From Gavia stellata (taxonomy: Eukaryota; Chordata; Aves; Gaviiformes; Gaviidae): 64,000 bases of DNA. The notes under the pieces are model-generated. The model did no database searches. It had not been told where the DNA came from and saw only the letters and a program-made list of their open reading frames with translations. The position numbers and the translations under genes are program-made. Of the stretch, positions 11,926 through 24,900 are shown one piece after another; the first letter of the stretch is position 1, and each line of letters starts with the position of its first letter. The stretch is taken from contig NC_082595.1 in assembly GCF_030936135.1 (NCBI RefSeq), positions 91,068,451-91,132,450 on the forward strand. The letters run 5' to 3'.

Positions 11926-14900
11926 AGTCTGAACTTTATAGCAGGGACCAATACATGAAATTGTGTACCAGAACAAGTTTTTCCTTTCTATTTTTCCTTA
12001 CAGATGAGTTTTCTATTTTCTTATTTTTATCTTCTTTTGACTCCTTCCTTGCTAAATAGCAAAAGATCTGCTAAGAACACAAAACATGCACCACTGAGAG
12101 GAAAGGGGGAAGACGGGTGCAAGTCTCACAGTGTATGAACAAATTAATAATACCTCACTTCCTTTCCACAAGCGTAGAGGTTGTTTCCAGTTGAGCTTCT
12201 TAAAGAAACAAACACCTGGAAAAAGAGTATGTGAAGGTTGCCTAATATGGCAGTAAAATTGTTAATGAGAAAGAGAAACCCAATGGAATATAACTAGAGA
12301 TGTCTCAATGAAATCCTTGCCAGACCTCCCCATGAACAGGTAAGAAGTTGCTTGAAACCGTATCTTTTTGTAAAAGTAAGAAGCATTATTATACCATTTC
12401 TAGAACAGTTATTTGTCATACTAATTTAGTTTATATTAGTGTTTGCCTTATTGATTCATTTTTGTGAGGCCTACTATTTCTTATTCAGGAACTCACATTT
12501 TTTCCACAAAATGTGAATGACCTTCTTGGTTCAATGAGCAATATCCAGCTGGCTGATCTGCACCATATAATGCTGAACTAGCACAGCCAAGGCAGACGTA
12601 GGAACCCAGGTCCCTCCATGACAGAGAACACATCACTTTTTGGGGAACCATGGCACTTAATTCTACTGCTCATGCTAAAATATATTTAAACTGGTTGTTC
12701 CATCAGGGTAAAAACCAATTAATTCCCAAAGAAAGGAAAGTATTATCAGAGTCTTCCCTTAGCACTTAGTATGAATTAGATGTTCAATATCCTTCCAGGA
12801 ACAGAAATACAGCATTTCCTCCCATCTCCTTCCTGCCTCTCATCAGAGATAAGAGGAGTGGTGGGGACTGCGTGGAAGACAGGATGTTCTCAAACATGCA
12901 GTTTTCAAATGTAGTGAAGTTTCTTGTCCCTGCTATCAAGATGGATCTGTAACGCTTCACCCTACCGTTACTGCAAAATGATCTCCATTTCTTAGATCAG
13001 TGTTAGCTTTCATCTCCAGTCAATCAAGCACAGGGCATTTTGCCACAGTCTGGATAGAAATCCTGTATATCTATCGCTTCCTTGAGGTACTTAAAAGTCC
13101 TGTTTGGCTTCTATTAGTATTAATGAAGCCAAAGCTCCTATGGTCCCAAAGGTTTTCTAGATAAATAGATTGGAAAACAATTTAAACTTGCCTTTGTCCT
13201 ACTACTTGAACAATGCAGAAAGAAAATACTATCTAATGCAGTACACAGCTTTGAAACAACTTTTTAAGCATATATTTCATAAATGTGCTAAAACATTAAG
13301 CTGCATGCTTTACAAGGGCCTCAGACAAAAGACTTTAACCTATACCATTTAACATTTGTATGTTCACATGAACAATTTCACATTTTAACTGCTGTGAATC
13401 AGAATTATCACCTTATTGGTGCTTTACACTTAAAAAATAAGCATAGATTGCACTAACATTTTCCTAATTTTTATTCCAAGCCATTAAAAAAATGCCAAGG
13501 AAGAATATTGTTCCCCATGGCAGTATATCTGGTTCATATTTAGCATAACAGCTCTCTGCCAATGCACGCACACAGCAGAAAGACCCCAATTTCATCCTTG
13601 CATGTCTGACCTCAATCCCTCTGTGCCTTGCTGTATTTTCAGTTAGCTGATTATACTCAATAAGTTATTTGTTTCAGTATGACCAGTGAAGTCCTGCATG
13701 CTACATACTCTCAGCTTGCCACAACATAAGCCATAAGCAGCTTGATTATCTGACTTATTACATTCACGATAGTAATAGTACAATCCTAGTAAAAGTGAAT
13801 CAGGAATAAAAATAGTCTCAAAAATAATTTCCTGGGATTTCCTGGGTTTGGTTAGTATTAAGAAAGAGCTCATAATAGCAAGAAAATTACTGTGGGGGAC
13901 CACCAGATGGATGTTTTATTTTTCCAGTAACTAAATATAAACAAGTCACAAGCCTTGCCGTGAAAAACACAAAAATAGACCAAGCTTAGCTAAAACACTT
14001 AAAAACAAAGAACAAAAAAGGTACTTTAGTTACTTTCCAGGGGGTTAACTTCTTCATGTTTACTAAATTAATAGACAATGTCATGAAGGATTATGACAGA
14101 TACATCATGTATCTCACTTTGCAAAAATTTTCTAAAACAAGTATCTATTAGTCACACTGAGCTGTCTTATTGATTTTACAGTTCATAATCTGCTAGAGTT
14201 CCTCCTCAAATTATAGTATAGAAGGAACAGATTACCGCACAGCTTGAGGAGGGTTCTTGCTTACAATGTGAAACAGTTCTACTTGATCCTACAGCAAATC
14301 TCTGCCTTTCTTGGAAAAGGAGTAGTTCACGAACTGAAGAATGAAAAGTGGCTTTTTTTCAGTTCCAAACACACAGGACACATCCACAGCACCTAAAGGA
14401 ATATGCACATATCTGATTTTATCTGACCTATTTTAATTATTTTATCCACTTTTCAGTTAATTATTGAAATCAGTATCCTTTATTCACCGTAAAAAAATGT
14501 CTACTCCACTTCCCCATGAAGACACACAATGGGAGAACAATTTCATTAACCAGTTAACTTCTTTATCTACAAGGAGCGAGTAACAGCACAGAAATATCAC
14601 AGGAAAATATGGGAAATTCAGTTCAAAGAATGGCTTTCTTTATCAGCACTCCATCAGGTGGAGCAGATTATTCTATTTATCTCTGAATTCTCATACCCCC
14701 ATTAACGAATAGACTTTTTTAAGAGTGTACAATCTAATGCCTATGAAAATGACTCGGGGCCAACATTTCTGAAATATCAGCCTGTCTCAGTGACAGAAAT
14801 AAATCATGTTTCCATGGATGATATCTTTTACAGTTCAAAAGCAAAATGCATTTTTCCCCCTAATGTGAACCATGGAGTCTTCCTCCGTCCTTAAGAACAA

Positions 14901-17900
14901 CAGGTTTTGGATTCCTTCTCCCTTCCAGGTCTACGCAGATAGCAAGGTAAAAAAAACATTTTATCATCTTACTTAACTAGAAGTTAAAAGCTTTTGATTC
15001 ATTTTTACTACAATTCAAGTTGGCAAATGAATCTGCAGAATGATGACACCTTTTTAAATCATCTTGATCCAGAACAGACAGAAAGAAGCAAAAATTGCAA
15101 TATTGATAATATTCTAGAAAGACAGACTTTAAGCATATGCTTTCTGACAACACAGGAAAAGCAAAAATTCAGATATTACACTGGGAAAAAGTTAGCCTGA
15201 GACCACAGAGATACCTGAATTTTACTGGCTCCAAAACCGATGAAATACTTTTACTTTACTATTGTGGTATTCAGTCTTAACTACAATAAAAATGCCCAAG
15301 TCAAAAGTCGCTCATCAAGAGGAGATTTGGGCAAACTTACATTTCTCTTATAGTGTAGTTGTCAGAATTTTTTTTTTCAGTGTATATTTCTAAATGTGGA
15401 ACTGCATAGCTGATATAAATAGCTGTATGTTAGATTTCCAGTTAAATCTGAGTTGTTCCAAAATAGTACTAGTTTTGTTAAACTAACTTAAGAGAAGCAT
15501 ATCAGAAAAATAAAGTGATTGCTTCAATACACATTTAGCAAAGCAAGCCTATTTTAAAGTTGCAAGCACTTAGAGTGATGCTCTCTTTCTGTAGCTCTAA
15601 CAAAAAATTCCATTGTTTCACTAGACTTTCAACAAGCTCAGCAGTACATGTAGTTAGAGGTACTAATTAATGGAGAGACAGCTAGAATGGTGTCCACATT
15701 CTAGGTGGTATTTTGTCTTTTCCCTGAATTTGATCAATATTATCCTACAGGGTAGTAGCTCTAAACATAACAAGATAGTAAATCAGACGGAAACTGAACT
15801 GCAAAAGCAGTCTATGAATTCTTAGTCCATATAATTGTGTTGGCTTGGTTAACACTTAGGTTTTTAACTGGCCACAAAAAAACCCATAATGTACTAACAA
15901 AAAGAAATTCACATACAGACCCTCAGGTTTTTTTGACAAAATACACTTCGGGAGGCATGAAATTCTGTCTTGGAATTCTCACAGCAAACAGATTTTCATA
16001 GACCTATTGAACCATCTGGTATTCATAGACTACTGGAAGAAACATTGAGATCACCTCCGAAATTATAGAGAATTGGGCCACACCTGATTCCTGGAGAACT
16101 GTAACCATGAAAAGCAGCATCTCAGGCGGATTTAGTTAACACAAACTGAGTTTACCACAACCTCATGTTACCACCTGATCAGAAAGGGTTGATATTGTCT
16201 CAACTGTTTTAACATAAGAGTAGCAATATGTAAGAAGGTTAAAATAAATAAATAAATAAAAAAGGTAAGGACTGGCGTTTAGTCCAAATTCATTATGGCT
16301 TTTAGGATTCCAAATCTTACTGATCTCAGTGAGCTCACATCTCAGAATTTTCTATTTGTAGCGCTATTAAAAATCTGAGAGGAAAGATACAATTACTTAG
16401 GACAAAGAGCTCATCAATCTCTTTAGCAATCAAAAGAAAGATCAAGGAAGATCAAAAGGCGATTTGATTACAGCACAAGTGTCTCACAGGGAACAAGGGG
16501 GAATAAAAAAATACCCCTCTGTGTAGGAAAGGGCTCTTCAATATAGTGAAGAAAGCCACAACAAACATTGTTGTCTAAAAGCTGCAGACAAATTCATATG
16601 GGAAGGCATGAATTTTTAATAATGAGGTTGACAAATTACTCAAAACATCATAGAAGGAAGGAGGTTTCTTTTAGCTTCTTAAAAATGGTGACAAATTTCT
16701 CCTCTGCCTCCACATCTTCATCAGTAGGACTGACATAGCACTTCTTTCAGTTTGTAAGAATACAAATACATGCCTAATGAGGCAGTAACAATCTGTTACT
16801 ATTTTCATATTATTTTCAAAGTGAAAAGTTTCTGCTGAAAAAAAATAGTTACAATTCGCATTTTGATTTTTTCAAAGTTCTACTGTAATCAAGTTTGGGT
16901 GTGATGATTTTATGCACAATAGTCTTAAGGGTTCAATGTCTGCAGATAGACAATTTATTTAGTTCAAAAAGAGGGCACATGTTTTCTCCAAGATAAAATT
17001 AAATTTAAAAATATTTAGTTCAAGTACTTGTGGAAGGTAAGAAAGCCAGTGTTTCTGAGAGCAATCTAAAAAAACCTTGAACACTCAGGCTTTACAGGCA
17101 CAAGTTCTTAAGAGTTTCTTAAGAAAATCATATGACTGCTTAAAAGATGCAAAGAGCAACATTACTTTCTCCTAATTATGACAAAATACGCTGTTATAAA
17201 GATAAGTGCTTTTGTGTTTACGACGAGCATTTTCTCTTACAGTATTGCAGTCATAGACCCACCCTCTTGTTTATAGACATTCTTGAAAGGGAACATATTA
17301 CTGAACAGAGGCAGAATGAAACACTAAGCAAGTATACATTTTCACGGCCAGAGAACTCAAGTCCATGATGATTTTTTGATGACTGTGAATGAACAGTGAA
17401 AGAACAGTGTTTGGAAGGAAAACGTTTTTTTGCATTTTCATTCCCATTCCTGCCTCAAGCCTGCTTCCTGATTGTTTAATCATCTTGGCAATTTTAAGTA
17501 ATTCTTTTCCAAACATGTGAACCAGTCCTTTTCTGATTAGCTGAGCTGAAGAAGTGGTGAAAAAAAAAAAAATCTGACTTCTGATTCTGAGCTAACTGCC
17601 TGTTAATGATTCAGTTCTCACCAACATTCCCTTTATCCCCACTCCTGCTTCTACTAGCAGATAGCTACTCGTGCTGCTACCAGTTCAATTGGGAAACAAC
17701 ATCACTGCAACATTTTCAGAATTGTATAGTATTCAGCAACCTGTTAGGAGGATAGACAGGTAAGTCAAGTAACCATTTATCTACAGTTTTGGTTACTTGC
17801 TGCTCCATGGCAGAAGCCCAAGTAGAAGTAACTGGAAAACACACCACCAATGAAAACCTAATATCTAGGATTAAATATTCTAGTGTGACAAACTATCAAC

Positions 17901-17952
17901 CTACTGCAGCTAAAAAAATTGTCTTAATAAAATAAACTTTTCCTGAGCCTAC
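11926..17952. other. No gene recognised; probable SH3YL1 intron
   Basis: AT-rich sequence with short ORFs only. An AAAT-type microsatellite lies at about 16243-16262. No match to the missing SH3 exons was found by eye on the minus strand. Confidence 0.4.
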
Positions 17953-18852
17953 AATGCAGAGAGATCTGGACAGCCTGGATGGATGGGCCGAGGCCAATTG
18001 GATGAAGTTCAACAAGGCCAAGTGCCGGGTCCTGCACTTTGGCCACAACAACCCCATGCAACGCTACAGGCTTGGGGACGAGTGGCTGGAAAGCTCCCCC
18101 GCAGAAAAGGACCTGGGGGTGTTGACTGACAGCCGGCTGAATATGAGCCAGCAGTGTGCCCAGGTGGCCAAGAAGGCCAACGGCATCCTGGCCTGTATCA
18201 GAAACAGTGTGGCCAGCAGGAGTAGGGAAGTGATCATGCCTCTGTACTCGGCTCTAGTAAGGCCGCACCTCGAATACTGTGTTCAGTTTTGGGCCCCTCA
18301 CTACAAGAAAGACATTGAGGTGCTGGAGCGTGTCCAGAGAAGGGCGACGAAGCTGGTGAGGGGTCTGGAGCACAAGTCTTATGAGGAGCGGCTGAGGGAG
18401 CTGGGGTTGTTCAGCCTGGAGAAGAGGAGGCTGAGGGGAGACCTCATCGCTCTCTACAACTACATGAAAGGGGGTTGCAGAGAGGTGGGTGTTGGCCTCT
18501 TCTCCCAAGTGATGAGTGACAGGACAAGAGGAAATGGCCTCAAGTTGCGCCAGGGGAGATTCAGACTGGATATTAGGAAAAATTTCTTTACTGAGAGAGT
18601 GGTAACACAGTGGAATAGAGTGCCCAGGGAGGTGGTGGAGTCACCCTCCCTGGAGGTATTCAAGGAATGTGTGGACGTGGCATTGTGGGACGTGGCTTGA
18701 TGGGCATGGTGCTGTGTGGTGCGGTATGTGTTGTGTTTCGGTTTTTTGGGTTTTTTGTTTTGTTTTGGTTTGGTTTGTTTTTTTTTTGTAATGGTTGGAC
18801 TTGATGATCTTACAGGTCTTTTCCAACCTTAGTGATTCTGTGATTCTGTAAT
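17953..18852 (+). mobile_element. CR1 LINE 3' end with a 248-codon reverse transcriptase fragment
   Basis: An ORF at 17954-18700 encodes the C-terminal part of CR1 reverse transcriptase, from [20 protein letters not shown] through [20 protein letters not shown] to the TGA at 18700. A G/T-rich 3' UTR follows, then the conserved GGTTGGACTTGATGATCTTA block and tail repeats GATTCTGTGATTCTGTA. It is 5'-truncated inside the reverse transcriptase, as is usual for CR1. The frame is open but catalytically incomplete. Confidence 0.95.
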
Positions 18853-21800
18853 GCCCAAGTAGTCCACTAAAGAACCATGGGTCATTTACACTACAGATGT
18901 CGTACAGAACTCTGCAGAAATCTTCTATCCAAATAAAGTAAAGCTAGATGGTGGCAACAAAGCTTCGAAGGAGCAGTCCACCATTTTATTAGATTGTACA
19001 ACACAGAGGGGACAAGGAGAAAAATGAAGCTGCAAATCTCTAGTTATAGTAAGGAATGAACTTTCACACCCATAAGTAAATGTAATTTCTTTATCTGAAC
19101 AGTCTCCAGAAAAATCTCTACTACTGTAGAAACTTCATACTTCACTGAATCACAATAACTATATCAGCTATGAGTTTGGGTTTTTTTCCCCAGAATTATA
19201 AAAGGTCTCTGCAAGTTATTTTTTTAAAATAACATTTGTGGTATTTCCAAGTTTCTGGAAACATTTTAAAGAATTACTGAACCTCATTTTACAACTAAAT
19301 GCATTACCTTAAGTGTTATTCAGTTACATGAAAACAATCTATGTGCATCTGAGTTCAAGTATCACATTATCGGTTTAGAAAAACATGTTTTTCACTGAAC
19401 ATTCTTTTTGCATTTGAAACAGGTTATATTACACTACCTATCTAGATAATTCAGGTCTGCACAAAATAATTAAAAATGTTTCATCCACAAGTCTAGCTCT
19501 TCTTCCATCTAATGAGAAAAATTAATGTTTCAACCTTTCTACTACTTTTGTAACTGTTGCAAAACCAAAACCGCATAGCACAATGCCAACCTCCCCGCTC
19601 CCCACCGAAAAGCAAGTCTTTACTACTGGCAGCCCAGACAAGTTTGTTGGTCAATATCAAAACCTACCCCTGCACCAGCCATGATACCTGAACTGTAACT
19701 TTCTAAAGATCAGTCTCATGCACTCTTCTATTAGTTATCTAATAACTTCTTTTTTTTTAACTAGAAAGCCGTAAAAAAATGTTGAACGTGTGTTTCAGAT
19801 CACTGTAGAACGTCTGTTGCAGCAACTAATCCTGCAATAAAGATCGGCTAGTATGAGCTATAGCTGCTAGGCAGCTCTGTTGAAATCATCTGGACTATAA
19901 ACAGGCAGGAAGAGATTACTGACAGGAGGTATGCCTTAAGGCTCCTTTTATTCCACCACCCAGCATTAATATACCCTTTGTTACTGATGTGAAAGGGACT
20001 GCAACTCTTTTCCAGCCTTCCATCAACATGCATGTATGCTAAGGTACTGAGACACTCAGGGGAACTGACTTCAACCTTGATTTTTTCATGATAAGAACAA
20101 GTCTTAGCCTTTAGAAACATATAGTATTTCTGTGGATTCAGGTAGCATTTGAACTGTTACCTATGGAAATACAACCTGCAATAGAAGGCAAAACATACCA
20201 TGCCAGTCTTGTAAGGCAAACAAAAATTTACCATGAGACAACATTTCTTGCACTAAGTGTCATTTACACAAGACCCTACTGCCTCTTGCACTCTTCAAAG
20301 ATAAGCTTGTGTATTTCTTGAAATCATTAGGAAACCTCAGTAACAGAGTAATTGAGTCAACATTTTGATTTCAAAGAATCTTGAAAGCCATCAACAGATG
20401 GCTCTGGAAGATTTCTACCTTGTCACTTGCACCTGAAAGGAAGAACACTCCCTTCAATATAGTGAACGTGCAAGTTTTTCCTACTGCTTTAGAAACCTCT
20501 TTTCAGGTGGTCAGGGTTTATTTTAAGACTGGGAAAGTTCAGTATTAAATAGCCAGAAGACCAATTTTTCTTTCTTTTTGGATGACAGCTGCTGAGTACA
20601 GATCATTAGTCATCATTCTTTTCCTGGTACAAGTCCTAGAGTGCAATAGCAAACTTTGATTCTCAGGAAGTCTCTGATCTGCAGAAGTCACATCAACAGC
20701 TCAGCTTAAGATCCTCCTGTGTTGGTCCCCTCAACTCACACACACCCCAACAACATGTATGGAGAGAAGATATGAAGGAGAATGTAAAGACAATGACACA
20801 TAATTGATGTTAACTTTTAGTGAAAATCTCTTAATTACATGAACCAAGAAATGAAAAATACAATAATGATTTTGGCTTTCAGACAACAGAGTTTAAATAC
20901 TGTGTTAAATCAGAGCACTGTGCCTGAAAAAGACTTTTCACTATGATCTATTATCAAGCTTAATTTTAGCTCCATTTTCAAAAGTAAAAAAGAGATCTTT
21001 TGTTTCATTTTATTTTCCAGTGATGCACGCAATATGTGAAAATGTGTGTACATATTCACATATATATACGCACATATATATGTAATATAGAATCCCTTGG
21101 TCTTGGTTTTGATCCTAGCAGAGGCCACCAAAACATCAAATGGACAATATATTTCACGGGACAAATAATTTATTTTACTGACTTTGAAACAGCTAACAGT
21201 GAAAGATGAGACTCCTGGTGGGAGAGAACACTGTAGCAGCCAAAAGAACATAACCACTTTGATAATAAAATTTTTCCTAACAGATCGCAAGTTTCCAGAT
21301 GACGGGCCCCACAGTTCAAGAGTTACACTGCAAATACTACAGAGTATGATTCTCCCGTTAGAGCTGAAACTGCTTTAAGCTTAGGAGAATCAGAATAGAA
21401 CAACGAACAAGTAGTATCTTTTTAGTATAATGCAGTTATCTCAATATAAAAACCTCAAGGAGTGTAACTGCAATGGAAATCTGTGTTTATGCCAGCATAA
21501 TCAGTTATGACCTATGGAAGCACCTTTTAATTAAAACAGGAGTTATAGTACCTGGCATAAGGACTTAGACAGAAGCTCATTATATCAGCTTTCTTTTCAC
21601 TTCAATTAGGTGGTAACGTAAAACAGTTTTACTGCTTTCAGTGCATTTTTCAAGCTCACTGAATAAAGCAAAAGAACTTCTGCTGTTCAGAGGAAGAATA
21701 TCATTGTTGGAATGTGAAGCCAGGGAATAAGATTCACATTTATGAAATATTTTCAGGAAAGCATGCAAGACCTGAATCTCATCTTAACACACGGACAATA

Positions 21801-21906
21801 AAGAAAATACATATGGCCAGATACTGTTAGATGTCTTCCAAAGTACTTTTAGGACTTCTTGGATTCCACACTGCATTAATAAAATAGGTGTAAGCTTAGT
21901 ACTTAC
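18853..21906. other. No gene recognised; probable SH3YL1 intron 9
   Basis: AT-rich sequence. A TA/CA-rich simple repeat lies at about 21050-21090. The ORFs are short and unremarkable. The last identified SH3YL1 exon ends on a donor at 21906, so this is expected to be intron. Confidence 0.5.
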
Positions 21907-21963
21907 CCACAGAGGCATAATCTTTTGGAAGTTCAGGATAAAGTTTGTTTGTATTCTTTTTAG
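21907..21963 (-). CDS. SH3YL1: SH3YL1 exon 9, last exon found
   Basis: This exon is 57 bp, with acceptor TTTCAG and donor GTAAGT. It encodes residues 251-269 plus one base. It contains NKLYPEL, matching the KLYPGL linker motif that precedes the SH3 domain in mammals, and ends ASVG. Because it ends on a good donor in phase 1, at least one more coding exon must follow. None was found below it. Confidence 0.9.
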
Positions 21964-24900
21964 CTGAAAGAGAAAATTAATTAGCAAGTTATAAGATATA
22001 CTAACATTGTTATATTCCATATACTGCTTTTCTAATACATGTTCAATAGTTATAAAATGATTGCAGTTATCCAAGGAGCAGTACAGAAGAAAGAAATAAG
22101 GACTTTGCCTTATATCCTTGTCCAGAGAAATAAATCAAGTTTACTGATTTATTAATAATAAAATAATAAAATGACAGGAGCTGCACAGTAAAGCCTCCTT
22201 CAATGAGAGCACTTTGGTAGACAAACTGTTATGGAGCCAAAACACTGCCCCCTCTGCTTTACTGTAAGACCTCTACCTATGAAAAGATAATGACAACCTA
22301 AAAGACAAATTTTAGTTTTCTAGAAACTAGAAAGTTTCTAGAAGTAGGACTAACAGTTTCTAGTAGGACTGTTCTTTTTACTAAGAAGTTTCATTGTACC
22401 ATGGGGCTTCTATGTATCCAATAAACATGAATGCTTCCTTTGAACTATTACATGCTTCTGTAACTATACAAACACTACTTCTATAGCAAATCTGTCAGAG
22501 AGAAAAGATTTGTTAATATAAAACAAACAAACAAAACCTTTACCCTTTATCTCTCATGGCACTATCCCAACATGCTTTCAGTGTTTGCCCAAGGAAGAGT
22601 ATTAACAAAATATTTTTATAGAGACAGCTACTACTATAATAATTGCATAACATTCATTAGCTTTAATGCTCTAATTTTATATAGAGAATAAATTAATCAT
22701 TACCAAAATGTTTTCTAACCTGGTGGTGTTGGCCTAACAGTGGGTTTAGGTGGCTCTGGTCTCAATGATGGTCTAGCAGGTGGGTCATTTACCTAAAATG
22801 CACAAATTTAAAAAATTGCATCACACCTGGAAGTGGATTGTAACTTCAGAGCCTAGAGGTATGTCAAATTACACTGAAAAAAATATCATTCTTTCTCCAC
22901 TGAAATTGTATGAACTCAAGAAGCACACTAAAGAACTAGTGACATACACATGACCGTAAAGTAATTCAACATGGATTTAACAAAGGTGAAAGTAAATTAT
23001 TGTCTATCAGTGACATCAACATCTACAAGAAAACATCTTCTACAGTTCTCAGTATCGTATTGTAAATGTGATTGCTTGAATGGAAGACAGAAAAAGTAGA
23101 AAAATGAAGAGTATCCACATCAAACCTGGCATGCACATTATTTGCAGATTAACTTGATTAGGAATAGTTGAACAAACTTTTCTAATCATCACCTAAGATT
23201 TGATTACGCACTATTATAAGAACAAGGATACATTTTGTTATTCTGGAGGACGTAAAGCAAAACCAGCAACATTCTTGTCCAGAAGAGCCTACCAGGGCAA
23301 TACCTGAATGAATGTGTTAAACGCAGTATCTGCAATGTGTTACGCCTTTAATCATTCAATAGAGATCTTAAGAATGCCACATGAACATCAACATTACCAT
23401 TGACTAGAAACAGTTCAGGAACAGAGAACATCTATGTGAAAAAGAGATGCACAAACCCTTCTTTGTTCCCTTACAGCTTTTCCTGGATTATTTTTTTGCT
23501 CTTCATTTTCATACACTTCAGTGAAGGATGCTAGAGTTTCATAAAGATCTTCTGCTTGAGCAGGAAAAGGCACATCACCAAGCAAGATGGCACTAGCCCG
23601 AATATCCTGCCCATAAAACCTGATACAAAAGAAAAGATGTCAGGTATTTGATCACCATTACATTTCAATGTCTAGATGAATCCATCTTGTGCAAATGTTC
23701 CTCCCCCCTCCCCAGCCCCGCATTTCTCCTACTGATCATCTATTGAGAAATGACAGAACTAGTTCAATGCTGTAAATTTTGAATGATAAGTAACTGCAGC
23801 GAACTTGAATGCCTACCTACCACCTTATTTCAAAACATTCTTCACCAGTAGTATTTTGTTCCTGGTCATGCAGAATGCATCAGCTAGACCATATGAAAGC
23901 AAATCACACAGCAACCTGAAGAAACACACACCACTTTTGCAAAACCTTGTAATAGATTCCTTAATGGTCATAAAATTCCTTAATGGAAGCACTGGCACTT
24001 CAATTTTATGAATGGAGGTAGCTGAAAGTTACTGACGTGCCATCATTAAAATCAGTATTAGTGTTTGCTGATACTAGCAGAATCAAAGTTTACATAAACG
24101 CAGAACATAAAAGTGTGAGACACTCAGTGATTCCAAGCTTAATAGGCTGCACAAAAGGAAGCAGCATTTCATAAGCTGGGTATTTTCTCAAATTCAGTGA
24201 TGCTCTAAACCAGATTTTTTTGGTTTCAAGTGGCGTAAATGAGTATTTCTCATTATGCAGTAAATACCTCAATAGTTATTGTCAAGGATATTGTACTGGG
24301 TTTACACGGCAAGGTTTTGGTAGGGGGTGGTGCTGCAAGGGTGGCTTCTGTGAGGAGATGCCAGAAGCTGCGTCATGTTGGACAGAACCATTTCCAGCTG
24401 GCTCAAAGATGGACCTGCTGCTGGTCAAAGCTGAGCCCTTATTTAAGAAAGGGTAAAAAAAGCTGTGCAACAGCAACTGGGAGAGAGGAGCGAGAATATG
24501 TGAAACAACTTTGCAGACACCACAGTCAGTGAAGAAGGAGGAGGTGAAGGTGCTCCAGATGCCAAAGCACAGGTCCCCTGCAGTCTGTGGTGAAGACCAC
24601 GGTGACACAGGTTGTCCTCCTGCAGCTCACGGAGATCCACAGTGGAGCAGATATCCACCTGCAGCCTGTGGAGGACCCCATGCCAGAGCAGGTGAAGATG
24701 CCCTAAAGAAGGCTGTGATACTGTGGAGAGCCCGCACTGGAGCGGGCTCCTGGCAAGACCTGTGGACCCGTGGAAAGAGAAGCTTTAGCGCTGGAGGTTT
24801 GTTGGCAGGACTTGTGACCCCATGGGGGACCCACACTGGAGCAGTCTGTTCCTGAAGGACTGCACCCTGTGGAAAGGACCCATGCTGGAGCAGTTGGTGA

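Noticed and set aside
19848..20120. Minus-strand ORF with 'WW' as an SH3 exon candidate
   Set aside because: The WW is followed by NKRS, not EG. No ALY, PGD or FPANY motifs are nearby.
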